Shown here piece by piece: positions 45,553 through 54,270 of a DNA stretch of 64,000 nt. A program made the translations under genes and the position numbers. The stretch comes from Clostridium simiarum (GTDB lineage Bacteria > Bacillota > Clostridia > Clostridiales > Clostridiaceae): positions 682,001 through 746,000 of the forward strand of contig NZ_JAHLQL010000001.1 in NCBI RefSeq assembly GCF_018919175.1, read 5' to 3'. Each line of letters begins with the position of its first letter. The first letter of the stretch is position 1. Under the pieces are notes generated by a model. The model made no database searches, was not told the DNA's origin, and saw only the letters and a program-made list of their open reading frames with translations.

Positions 45553-47076
45553 TTAAATATCTAATTGAATCTTTTTTTCTACAGCTTCAACCATATGGCC
45601 ATGCTCTAAAAGTTTAGTACATTTATCTAATTCTTTATACATGACTTTATCTTCTTCCATAAATTTCACATTTTCTCTAACTACATCATAAGCTTGTTTT
45701 GTACCTTCCCCTAAGATAAATCCATCCCTAAAATCAATTGCCTGGCATGCAGCCATTATTTCTGTAGCCAATACCCTTCTTACATTTTCTAAAATATCTC
45801 TGCTCTTTCTTGCAGCAATGGTTCCCATGCTTACGTGATCCTCTTGATTAGCAGAAGATGGTATAGAATCTACTGAAGCAGGATGAGCTAATATTTTATT
45901 TTCTGAAACTAGTGATGCAGCTGCATATTGAGTTATCATAAATCCAGAGTTAAGTCCTCCATTTTTAACCAAAAAAGGTGGTAAATCATTTAATTGATAA
46001 TTAATGAGTCTTTCAAGTCTTCTTTCTGATATGTTACCTAGTTCTGCTACAGCTATACCAAGAAAATCAAAGGATAAGGCCATAGGCTGTCCATGGAAAT
46101 TCCCTCCTGAAATTACATCTCCCTCTTTAGTAACAATAGGATTATCTGTAACTGAATTTATTTCTATAAGAACTCTTTCTTTCACATAATTTATAGCATC
46201 TTTACTAGCTCCGTGCACTTGCGGTACACATCTTAATGTATAAGCATCTTGTACTCTAAGCTCTCCTTGAGAAGTAATATATGAACTACCTTTTACTAAT
46301 TTTAAAATATTATCTGCAGTATTTATTTGCCCCTTATGTGGTCTAATGTTATGTATTCTTAAATCATAAGCGTCTTTTATTCCTCTTAATGCTTCAAGGG
46401 ATAAAGCTGCTGCTATATCTGATATTTTACATATTTCTATGGCGTCATACAAAGCTATTGCTCCAACAGCAGTCATTACCTGAGTACCATTTATCAAAGC
46501 TAATCCCTCTTTATATGTTAAGTCTATTACAGATACTCCTGCCCTTTCCATAGCTTCTTTACCTAGTAGTATCTCTCCGTTAAATTCTGCCTCTCCCTCT
46601 CCTAACATAGGTAATACCATATGTGATAAAGGTGCTAAATCTCCTGATGCTCCAAGGGATCCCTTTTCTGGTATAACAGGGATTACTCCTTTATTTAGCA
46701 TATTTACTAACGTATTCAAAGTCTCCTCACTTATGCCTGAATAACCTTTGCATAAAGCATTTGCTCTAAGAAGCATTATAGCTCTAACCACTTCTTTAGA
46801 TAAATTATTACCTGTACCACAAGCGTGGGAAAGTATTAGGTTCTTTTGTAGAGTCTTGCAATCCTCATTGGATATACTTACATCCGAAAATTTCCCAAAG
46901 CCAGTAGTTACACCATATACTACTTTGTTATCTTTAACTATATCTTCAATTATCTTTCTAGATGTTCTAATACTTTTTATGGCATCTTCGCTTATTTTTA
47001 CCTTTGAGCCTTTTCTTGCCACCATTATAATTTTTTCTAAATCAAGATTGTTTCCATCAATTTCAACAATATTCAT
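45553..47076 (-). CDS. hutH: Histidine ammonia-lyase
   Basis: This 507-residue enzyme turns histidine into urocanate and ammonia. The Ala-Ser-Gly at 143-145 (GSLGASGDLAPL) forms the MIO cofactor, and YGVTTGFG (about 54-61), NGTQVM and GNFHGQP are further HAL signatures. ATG 47076 has GGAGGGG 7 bases upstream. A 26-bp palindrome lies about 100 bases upstream. hutU, hutI and ftcD do not occur in the window. Confidence 0.96.
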   Translation of the reverse strand: MNIVEIDGNNLDLEKIIMVARKGSKVKISEDAIKSIRTSRKIIEDIVKDNKVVYGVTTGFGKFSDVSISNEDCKTLQKNLILSHACGTGNNLSKEVVRAIMLLRANALCKGYSGISEETLNTLVNMLNKGVIPVIPEKGSLGASGDLAPLSHMVLPMLGEGEAEFNGEILLGKEAMERAGVSVIDLTYKEGLALINGTQVMTAVGAIALYDAIEICKISDIAAALSLEALRGIKDAYDLRIHNIRPHKGQINTADNILKLVKGSSYITSQGELRVQDAYTLRCVPQVHGASKDAINYVKERVLIEINSVTDNPIVTKEGDVISGGNFHGQPMALSFDFLGIAVAELGNISERRLERLINYQLNDLPPFLVKNGGLNSGFMITQYAAASLVSENKILAHPASVDSIPSSANQEDHVSMGTIAARKSRDILENVRRVLATEIMAACQAIDFRDGFILGEGTKQAYDVVRENVKFMEEDKVMYKELDKCTKLLEHGHMVEAVEKKIQLDI

Positions 47077-47178
47077 AGTAAACCCCTCCAATAAATCATA
47101 TACCTTTAATATTCTTTAAATTTGTTAATTTTCCTTCTATATTTTATGTTTTGAATATTATGAATTTATTCTTCGATG

Positions 47179-47204
47179 TAATGTTTTATCATGATAAAAC
47201 ATTA
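47179..47204. promoter_or_regulatory. 26-bp perfect palindrome upstream of hutH
   Basis: Thirteen bases TAATGTTTTATCA are followed directly by their reverse complement, giving perfect dyad symmetry with no loop. It starts 103 bases upstream of ATG 47076. The absent loop and lack of a T-run argue for a dimeric repressor or activator site rather than a terminator. Confidence 0.6.
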
Positions 47205-47259
47205 TCTTTAACATTTTCCTTTTCTGAAATTTATAGTACCCTATTGATTATAAAAAAAT

Positions 47260-47304
47260 AAAGGCTTTAAAATATTCGAATTCTCTTAATATTTTAAAGC
47301 CTTT
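47260..47304 (-). terminator. Terminator of the surface glycan operon
   Basis: A 17-bp perfect stem (AAAGGCTTTAAAATATT with its complement) around 11 bases is followed by seven T on the minus strand, 34 bases after the GT4 stop. Confidence 0.92.
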
Positions 47305-47337
47305 TATTATATCACATATATTTTCAACAAATCATTT

Positions 47338-48456
47338 TTATATCTTTACTAATTCTTCATGAAGATAATCTATTATTTTGTTCCAATCATATTTTTCTTT
47401 AGTAAGTTCGTAGGTTTTATTACTTATATATTCTAAATCTAAATTATATATACTTTCCTCTAATGCCTTTGTTAAAGTATTTACGTCACCTACAGGAACA
47501 AGCCTTCCATTATTGTCTCCAACTATTTCTTTTGCTATACCTACATCCGTTGCCACAATCACATCTCCAAAGGCGGCAGCTTCTATAAAAGCTATTCCAA
47601 AGCTTTCAAAGTCGGATGTTAAAGAAAATATTTTTGACCTTTGATATTCCATATAAAGTTCTCTTCTATCGTCTATATTTCCTTTAATAATGACTTTATT
47701 AATGACTTTAGGATATTTAGCAAAATAATCACTAATATAGCTTTCAAAGTTTTTTTCCACAGGCCCTACCAGCACTAATTTCCAATCTGTCTTTTCTATA
47801 TCTTTAATATTAGCAAAAGCCTCTAATAGCATAGAAGTATTTTTTTCTTCAGCACCTATCCTTGCCACATTTAAAATAATATTTTCTTTTTTAGAAAAAT
47901 CATACTCTAAGTTCAAAGTTTCTATATAATCATAATCCACTCCATTAGATACTTTTATTATTTTATGTTGTTGTCTAGGCAATAGTTCTTTAATTTTAGG
48001 ATATAACTCCTCTTGTTCTACACTTATTAAATCAATCTTACTAAAAAATTTATTTAAAAATCTGTAGCTTAAAGCATTTAACCCCCGGATTCTTTCTACT
48101 AACTTATGACTACAATCAAGCTTTAGATATATCTTTCCCTTTGGATTAAAAGCTTTGTATATGTAAGCATATATAACTGAAGATAATGTTGTATGAAATA
48201 TTTGTATTATATCATACTCTTTAGCATGCTTAATTAAGTAGACAGCCCCATCTAAAGAAAAACTATGAAAAAATTTTTTTGCAAAATTTATATTTAAACC
48301 CCTTACTTCTTTGTTTAAGTAAGGATATTCTCCATTTTCATAGGTTATAACAGAAGACTGAAAACCATGCCTTTTAAAAAGTTTATAGGGAATCATACCC
48401 ATATCCTTAATCAAATGTACATTTTCCGTCTTTAAATATTGCATGCCATATCTCAT
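47338..48456 (-). CDS. Glycosyltransferase family 4 enzyme
   Basis: This 372-residue GT-B enzyme has the GT4 C-terminal pattern: NVARIGAEEKNTSMLLEAF (about 191-209), LVLVGP, and SDFESFGIAFIEAAAFGDV (about 282-300) with the EX7E motif. It transfers a sugar from a nucleotide donor to a lipid-linked acceptor in the cytoplasm; sugar and acceptor cannot be read. ATG 48456 has AGGGTGA upstream and is preferred to GTG 48465. It is last in the glycan operon. Confidence 0.85.
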   Translation of the reverse strand: MRYGMQYLKTENVHLIKDMGMIPYKLFKRHGFQSSVITYENGEYPYLNKEVRGLNINFAKKFFHSFSLDGAVYLIKHAKEYDIIQIFHTTLSSVIYAYIYKAFNPKGKIYLKLDCSHKLVERIRGLNALSYRFLNKFFSKIDLISVEQEELYPKIKELLPRQQHKIIKVSNGVDYDYIETLNLEYDFSKKENIILNVARIGAEEKNTSMLLEAFANIKDIEKTDWKLVLVGPVEKNFESYISDYFAKYPKVINKVIIKGNIDDRRELYMEYQRSKIFSLTSDFESFGIAFIEAAAFGDVIVATDVGIAKEIVGDNNGRLVPVGDVNTLTKALEESIYNLDLEYISNKTYELTKEKYDWNKIIDYLHEELVKI

Positions 48457-48461
48457 AAAAT

Positions 48462-49178
48462 TCACCCTACATTCTTATATACTAAAGCCTTAAACATAAA
48501 TTTAGGAATAGATCCTAGTCTTTTTATTCTCCATGGCTCTTTAGCTACCCTATAAAGCCACTCTATACCTAATTTAATCATCCATTTTGGTGCCCTTTTT
48601 ACCTCTCCAGCGATTATATCAAAACTTCCTCCCACTCCCATATATATTTTACAAGGAAGCTTGTTCATATACTTTATTATAAATCTTTCTTGCCTTGGAC
48701 ACCCCATTGCAACAAATAACGCATGCGGATTACATTTATTTATATCTTCTATTAAATCATCACAATTTTCTAAGTCAAAATATCCATCTCTATAGCCTAC
48801 AACTTTAACATTTTTATAGGTTTTTTCTATAGTATTTTTGCATTTTTCCACTACCTGTTTTTTCGCTCCTAGCAAGTATATGGTTTTGCTAGCCTTATCA
48901 CAATAACTTATTATATCTTGCATAACTTCAACACCTGCAATTTTTTCCTTTACCTGAAGTCCCTTGATCTTGGCTGAATAAACCACTCCAACACCATCAG
49001 GTATTATTAAACTCTCCTCTGAAACAAAGTTATTGTAAAGCTCTTTTTCATACAACCCTTGATATAATACCTCTGGATTGCCAGATACTACATGTATCTT
49101 TTTCTCTTTATTTATTATTTTTTCTATTAGTTCATCTTTATATCCGTTATAAATTGGATATCCTAAAATATCAATCAT
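48462..49178 (-). CDS. WecG/TagA/CpsF family glycosyltransferase (GT26)
   Basis: This 238-residue enzyme shows the GT26 features HVVSGNPEVLYQGLY (about 29-43), LIIPDGVGVVYSAK, HALFVAMGCPRQERFI (about 152-167) and the C-terminal GVGGSFDIIAGEVKRAPKWM. TagA makes the ManNAc-GlcNAc linkage of wall teichoic acid, and WecG makes a similar step in enterobacterial antigen. Here it probably adds the second sugar to an undecaprenyl-linked intermediate. It overlaps no gene but lies 5 bp from the following GT4. Confidence 0.92.
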   Translation of the reverse strand: MIDILGYPIYNGYKDELIEKIINKEKKIHVVSGNPEVLYQGLYEKELYNNFVSEESLIIPDGVGVVYSAKIKGLQVKEKIAGVEVMQDIISYCDKASKTIYLLGAKKQVVEKCKNTIEKTYKNVKVVGYRDGYFDLENCDDLIEDINKCNPHALFVAMGCPRQERFIIKYMNKLPCKIYMGVGGSFDIIAGEVKRAPKWMIKLGIEWLYRVAKEPWRIKRLGSIPKFMFKALVYKNVG

Positions 49179-49199
49179 GACTTCACATCCATTTAATTT

Positions 49200-50450
49200 C
49201 TAGTTATTAAATATTATAATATTTTCTTTAATATACTCTCCCATAAATACAAAAATCCAAAATGGAACCATTATCTGTGGTACAAAGAATATATTATCAA
49301 ATAGATTTAATGTAAGCATAACAATCAAAGATACAAAAAAACCTGTGTAAAAATTCTTATAATAACCTTTTAAGTTTTTTCTTAAAAAATTAACTGTTTT
49401 TAGCATCTTACTAATTATTAATATAAAAACTATAAATGCAAAAATACCAAGTTCACTAAATACTTTAATATATGAGTTGTGGCTTGGATATGCACTTATA
49501 GATTCCATCCATAATTCAGGGTATCTTTCAACATAACTATCATAAAGTGCTGAAAAGTTCCCATTTCCTACTCCTTTAAAGGGATGCTCTCTAATCATTT
49601 TTAATCCTATTCTCCATATATTTACCCTAGACATATTTTGAGATACATCTGTAAATTGAAGTATTCTTCCCCTAAAAGAAGGAAATGCTAATGCTCCAAC
49701 ACCGCCTAAAACTAATATGTATAAAAATTTGTAGCTATAAAGTAAAGCTAGGCATACTATTCCTATACTCAATGCTAACCAAGAATTTCTTGAAAAACTC
49801 AAAATTATATTTGTAAATATTAAAGCTAAATTAATTCCATAAAAAGCTTTTAACGTCCTATTTTTTTCAATAATAAATATCATTAAGGCTGGAAAAAAGC
49901 TTAGAACCAAAAAAGCTCCAAATCCATTAGGGTTACCAAGAGTTGCTTGAACTCTATTAACTTCATCCATTATTACTACTGTAGTAGATATTCCTTTCCC
50001 TGTAAAAAACTGAAATATACCAACAAGACATAAAATTCCTGTATATACAAAATAACTTGTAATAAACATTCTAAAAAAACTCTTATTATTTAGTTCTAAA
50101 TAAACTATTAAACCTAAAAATACATAAGTAAGAAGTCTTATGGCCTCTCCTACAGAAACTGCTTTATAAGGTGCATACAGGGTAGACGTAATCATAAAAA
50201 CAAATAATAATAGCATGACTTTAACAAAATTATTTCTAAATATCTTTTTACTATTAATAGTTATATACTTCTTTACATCTCCACATCTAAATACAGAAAT
50301 TATATATACTAAGAAAAAGAAAAATAATACTACATCAGAGGGACTTATATTTTTGTAAATACTAAAATCCACCGGTAAAAGTAAAAGTGTCGCTATATAA
50401 ATATTTAGCATAAAAAATATTATTTTTTTAACTTTATAAGATAATTGCAT
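49200..50450 (-). CDS. O-antigen ligase/polymerase-like membrane protein
   Basis: This 416-residue polytopic membrane protein has about eleven hydrophobic segments and the Wzy_C-type region with GLKMIREHPFKGVGNGNFSA (about 277-296) and SAYPSHNSYIKVFSELGIFA (about 317-336) in a large external loop. The family contains O-antigen ligases, Wzy-like polymerases and wall-polymer ligases. In this operon it most likely polymerises or ligates the surface polysaccharide outside the membrane. GGAGG precedes ATG 50450. Confidence 0.85.
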   Translation of the reverse strand: MQLSYKVKKIIFFMLNIYIATLLLLPVDFSIYKNISPSDVVLFFFFLVYIISVFRCGDVKKYITINSKKIFRNNFVKVMLLLFVFMITSTLYAPYKAVSVGEAIRLLTYVFLGLIVYLELNNKSFFRMFITSYFVYTGILCLVGIFQFFTGKGISTTVVIMDEVNRVQATLGNPNGFGAFLVLSFFPALMIFIIEKNRTLKAFYGINLALIFTNIILSFSRNSWLALSIGIVCLALLYSYKFLYILVLGGVGALAFPSFRGRILQFTDVSQNMSRVNIWRIGLKMIREHPFKGVGNGNFSALYDSYVERYPELWMESISAYPSHNSYIKVFSELGIFAFIVFILIISKMLKTVNFLRKNLKGYYKNFYTGFFVSLIVMLTLNLFDNIFFVPQIMVPFWIFVFMGEYIKENIIIFNN

Positions 50451-50494
50451 GTTTTACCTCCAAACTTAAATTTTAAAAAAGGTTGAATGTATTT

Positions 50495-51589
50495 TTATAG
50501 GGTATTTTCATATATTTCTTTTGTAAGCTCTATCATTCTTTCTAAGGAATAGATTTCTTTACAATATTTATAGGCATTTTCTGCTTTTTCTACTGCTTCT
50601 TCATAATTATTTATAACATATTCCATAGCATTTTTCATCTGTGAAATAGAAGCTTTTTCAATAATTAACCCATATTTATCCTCTTTTAATATATCTTTTA
50701 TAGCACCTACATCCGTAGATATTATTGGTATCCTTTGCTTTATAGCCTCTAAAATTACAAAGGGAAACCCTTCTTTTACAGAAGATAAACTAAAGCAATG
50801 AAATGTATTCATAAGATCTTCTGCATTTTCCTTAAATCCCAAAAACTTTATCCTTTGCTCTCCTTCAGCTAAAGAAGTCATCTCATCTTTTAATATACCA
50901 TCTCCAATTAAAATAAGTTCACAATTAGGATAACTCTTTAACAATTCTTTAAAGGCCCCTATTAGATATCTATGACCCTTAGTCTCATAAAAGTTAGCTA
51001 CAAGGCCAAATCTAAATATCTCATCTCTTGATATCTTATGCTTTTTAGGTGTATTATTAAAATCTATGCCATTAGGGATATAAGTTAGTTTTCTCTTAGG
51101 CACTATACCTAATTCTTTTGCTATAAGCACATCTTTAGGATCTACACATATTATATTATCACTAAATCTTGCTTCTCTCTCTTCTGCTTTTTTATATATG
51201 AACTTTTTAATATTATTCATCGGCTCATTAAAAACGAATCCATGAGCTGTATAAACAATATTAGGTACCATAGCACTCCTTGCTGCTTCCCTTCCTATAA
51301 CCCCCGCCTTAGAGCTATGACAATGAACTATATGAAAGCCTTCTTTTTTAAACTCTTCCACAAGGTATCTATAAGCTTTGTAATCCTGTGCTGGGCTTAT
51401 CTCTCTTACCATATGAGGAACAACCTTGTGTTTAACTCCTATGCTCTTTAAGGAATCTATCATCTTTCCTCCACTTGCGGAATATACAGTGATATCGTAG
51501 TAAGATTTTAATCCTTCACATAATAAAAGTATATTCTTTTGAGCTCCTCCCATTTCAGACTGAGTAATCACATATGCTAACTTTCTCAT
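50495..51589 (-). CDS. Glycosyltransferase family 4 enzyme
   Basis: This 364-residue GT-B enzyme has an N-terminal domain with VITQSEMGGAQKNILLLCEG (about 8-27) and HCHSSKAGVIGREAA, and a C-terminal GT4 part with VANFYETKGHRYLI and SSVKEGFPFVILEAIKQRIP (about 266-285, EX7E). It resembles PglA/EpsD-like enzymes. It follows the initiating sugar transferase, behind a hairpin. The sugar is unknown. Confidence 0.87.
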   Translation of the reverse strand: MRKLAYVITQSEMGGAQKNILLLCEGLKSYYDITVYSASGGKMIDSLKSIGVKHKVVPHMVREISPAQDYKAYRYLVEEFKKEGFHIVHCHSSKAGVIGREAARSAMVPNIVYTAHGFVFNEPMNNIKKFIYKKAEEREARFSDNIICVDPKDVLIAKELGIVPKRKLTYIPNGIDFNNTPKKHKISRDEIFRFGLVANFYETKGHRYLIGAFKELLKSYPNCELILIGDGILKDEMTSLAEGEQRIKFLGFKENAEDLMNTFHCFSLSSVKEGFPFVILEAIKQRIPIISTDVGAIKDILKEDKYGLIIEKASISQMKNAMEYVINNYEEAVEKAENAYKYCKEIYSLERMIELTKEIYENTL

Positions 51590-51626
51590 TTTAATTACCT
51601 CTTAAACTATTTTATTTAACATGTTA

Positions 51627-51660
51627 TAAAAGATATTAGGTTAAGGCCTAATATCTTTTA
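51627..51660 (-). terminator. Hairpin between the sugar transferase and the GT4 gene
   Basis: TAAAAGATATTAGG and CCTAATATCTTTTA form a 14-bp perfect stem around six bases, overlapping the stop codon of the sugar transferase. A short T-rich tail follows on the minus strand. It may end part of the transcript inside the glycan operon and create a steep drop in expression. Confidence 0.7.
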
Positions 51661-53046
51661 ATCTTTATCTATAACTATTTCCGGATTTTCTTTTTCAACT
51701 ATGTCTATTAAAGATTGTTCAACTTTTACACCTTCTGAACTTTCTTTCATAAACATTATTTTAATAGTCTGAAGTATAAGCTTTAAATCTAGCCAAAATG
51801 AATAATTCTTGATATATATTATATCATATCTTACCTTATCTTCTGGTGTTGTAGTATATTTTCCTAAAACCTGCGCTAATCCAGTTAAACCAGCCTTTAC
51901 AAGAGTTCTATATTTAAAATCTGGAATCTCTTCTTTAAATTTTTCTACAAAGAACGGTCTTTCTGGTCTAGGCCCTACTACACTCATGTCGCCTTTTAAT
52001 ATATTAAAAAATTGTGGTAATTCATCTATTCTAGTAGCTCTCATTATCTTACCTATTTTTGTTATTCTTGGATCATCTTCTCCTGCTAAAACAGGTCCTG
52101 TAAGTTTTTCAGCATTCATTACCATAGTCCTAAATTTTAATACATCAAAGTTCTTTTCTCCTATGGTTACTCTTTCTTGTTTATAGAATATATTGCCTTT
52201 ATCTGTTATCTTTATACATATTGCAGCTATTAACATAATTGGACTAGTGATTATTATTCCTATAAGAGATATTATAATATCTAGTATTCTTTTGAATAGC
52301 CTTTGTTCAAAGGTTAATCCTAACTTTTGAACTTTAAACATAGGAATATCATCCGCCCTATTTAATTTAGAGTTTAATATAGCAATTTCATATATATCTG
52401 GTATTATATATATACTTTTTCTATCTGCCAAACATCTATCCACTATATTTCTTTTTACATTATAATCTACATCGTTGCAAATAAATACAACCTCCACATT
52501 GTCCAAATATTCTTCAATATTCTTTGACTTGCTGCTACATATATATTTTACATTATATAGCTCTCTTTGCTTTAATAGTATTTTTTTTGTAACATTATCT
52601 ACACTTTCATCTCCAATTATTAGTGAATCTTTTACTCCATGTTGTATTCTTTTTACCTTCCACACCAAGCTTCTCCAAAAACATAATAAAACAAATTGAA
52701 TAAAAGGACTAATCACAAGAACGCTTCTTGGAAATGAAAATCCTCTAGCAAAAAATGTTATAAAAGCAGTGGTTATAAAAAGTGAAATTACGGTTAAGGT
52801 TATAGAGTATATAATCTCCCCTATACCTTTTTTTAATATATCGCTTAAACCAAACACATACATAAACACCAAATAAGCTATAACTATAAAAGGTATTATA
52901 TCTATAAACGGTTCTAAATTGAACATCGGTGGTTGGAATTCAAATTTTATAATAAAAGCTATATATACTGACAAAATTACTAATAAAGAATCAATTAGAT
53001 AAGTGCCTAATTTAAATATTTCTGTAGCAAATTTATTACTTTTCAT
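51658..53046 (-). CDS. Undecaprenyl-phosphate sugar phosphotransferase (WbaP-type)
   Basis: This 462-residue enzyme begins synthesis of the glycan on undecaprenyl phosphate. The N-terminal half has about four membrane segments and a Rossmann-like soluble domain; the C-terminal third is the sugar transferase with KRILDIIISLIGIIITSPI (about 247-265), FYKQERVTIG, FDVLKFRTMVMNAE, and DELPQFFNILKGDMSVVGPR (about 341-360). ATG 53046 has GAGGTG upstream. A strong promoter lies at 53080-53108. Confidence 0.93.
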   Translation of the reverse strand: MKSNKFATEIFKLGTYLIDSLLVILSVYIAFIIKFEFQPPMFNLEPFIDIIPFIVIAYLVFMYVFGLSDILKKGIGEIIYSITLTVISLFITTAFITFFARGFSFPRSVLVISPFIQFVLLCFWRSLVWKVKRIQHGVKDSLIIGDESVDNVTKKILLKQRELYNVKYICSSKSKNIEEYLDNVEVVFICNDVDYNVKRNIVDRCLADRKSIYIIPDIYEIAILNSKLNRADDIPMFKVQKLGLTFEQRLFKRILDIIISLIGIIITSPIMLIAAICIKITDKGNIFYKQERVTIGEKNFDVLKFRTMVMNAEKLTGPVLAGEDDPRITKIGKIMRATRIDELPQFFNILKGDMSVVGPRPERPFFVEKFKEEIPDFKYRTLVKAGLTGLAQVLGKYTTTPEDKVRYDIIYIKNYSFWLDLKLILQTIKIMFMKESSEGVKVEQSLIDIVEKENPEIVIDKD

Positions 53047-53079
53047 ATTGCACCTCATTTAAGCTTGTTTTCTTAAATA

Positions 53080-53108
53080 ATTTTACACTCTAAAATATGT
53101 TAAGTCAA
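53080..53108 (-). promoter_or_regulatory. Sigma-A promoter of the glycan operon
   Basis: On the minus strand TTGACT, 17 bases and TAAAAT lie 34 bases before the WbaP-type start codon. Confidence 0.78.
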
Positions 53109-53155
53109 TTTAATTATGCATTAATAGGAGAACCTTAGTAAAAACCCTTGAAAAA

Positions 53156-53275
53156 ATAAAGAACTCTTAATTCATAAAAGTTCTGTACAAGCTTAAGTTA
53201 AGCAAAAGTATTTCTTTAATACATTAGATTATAAGCTAACTTACAATACTAAAATTAAATTCTAGAGTTCTTTAT
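53156..53275 (-). repeat. Nested and long-range inverted repeats upstream of the glycan operon
   Basis: ATAAAGAACTCT (53156-53167) is exactly complementary to AGAGTTCTTTAT (53264-53275), 96 bases away. A shorter local hairpin AGAACT/AGTTCT (53160-53184) is followed by TTTATTTTTT on the minus strand and looks like a terminator after the epimerase gene. The distal copy could compete with the local hairpin. Confidence 0.5.
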
Positions 53276-53342
53276 CTTTATATTTAATGCTATTATACTA
53301 AATCTACATAATAGTATTAACTTGAACTATGATTTTAGTGAT

Positions 53343-54257
53343 TTATAATCCTTTATAAAAATTAATAGTTTCTTTTATTCCTTCTTCTAAAGAATATTTC
53401 GGTTCCCAATTACCTTTATTCCTTATTTTTTCAAAGGTCATATAACTATGCCTAATATCTCCATGCCTTTCTTCTCCATATATAGGTTTTAAGGAATCAT
53501 CTATTATTGAGCTTATCAAATCAAATAGATTATTTACTGAGATTTTACTATTTGTGCACACATTAAATATATCATTTTTAAGGTTGTTCATAGCCAAAAT
53601 ATTTGCATCAACTACATCCTTTACATATACAAAATCTCTAGTTTGCTCTCCATCTCCAAAAATATATATTTTTTGTCCTTCTAACATTCTTTCACAGAAT
53701 ATAGACACCACTCCACCTTCGCCTGTAGAGTCTTGCCTTGGCCCATATACATTTGCATATCTTAATACTGTATATTCTATACCATACAAAACACTATAAA
53801 CTTGAAGATAATGTTCAACTGTATGCTTTGTTATCCCATATCCGCTTATCATGTTTAATGGATGTTTTTCATCTATAGGAAGATATTCTGGCTCTCCAAA
53901 AATAGCAGCAGAAGCAGGATATATGATCTTTCTTACATTGTGTTTTTTAGAACATTCTAAAAGATTTATTGTGCCTATTATATTTATCTCTGCATCCATG
54001 ATAGGATTATCCAAAGATTTAGGAACACTAATTTGTGCTGCTTCATGAAAAACCACTTCAGGTTTCTCCTCTGAAAAAATCTTTTCTAAGTCTTTACTTC
54101 TAATATCTACATTGTAAAACCTTGCCTTAGGATTTATATATTCTCTCTTTCCATGGCTTAAATCATCAACTATAACAACCTGATGTTCTAATTCAATTAA
54201 TCTGTCTACTAAGTGCGAACCGATAAAACCCGCTCCACCTGTAACTAAAACTTTCAA
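53343..54257 (-). CDS. NAD-dependent nucleotide-sugar epimerase (UDP-glucose 4-epimerase type)
   Basis: This 304-residue extended SDR protein has GGAGFIGSHLVDRLIE (about 7-22), the catalytic YGITKH (Tyr about 144, Lys about 148) and RYANVYGPRQ. It is likely to interconvert UDP-glucose and UDP-galactose or their N-acetyl forms, but specificity cannot be read from sequence. It lies 13 bp after galU, which supplies UDP-glucose, so the pair provides donors for the glycan operon. Confidence 0.88.
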   Translation of the reverse strand: MKVLVTGGAGFIGSHLVDRLIELEHQVVIVDDLSHGKREYINPKARFYNVDIRSKDLEKIFSEEKPEVVFHEAAQISVPKSLDNPIMDAEINIIGTINLLECSKKHNVRKIIYPASAAIFGEPEYLPIDEKHPLNMISGYGITKHTVEHYLQVYSVLYGIEYTVLRYANVYGPRQDSTGEGGVVSIFCERMLEGQKIYIFGDGEQTRDFVYVKDVVDANILAMNNLKNDIFNVCTNSKISVNNLFDLISSIIDDSLKPIYGEERHGDIRHSYMTFEKIRNKGNWEPKYSLEEGIKETINFYKGL

Positions 54258-54270
54258 ATTTTTCTCCCCC

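Noticed and set aside
47218..47232. CodY box upstream of hutH
   Set aside because: The sequence has three mismatches to the 15-base consensus in very AT-rich DNA, so it is mentioned only as a possibility.
51809..52186. Plus-strand open frame of 125 codons
   Set aside because: Antisense to the conserved sugar transferase domain of the WbaP-type gene; no independent support.
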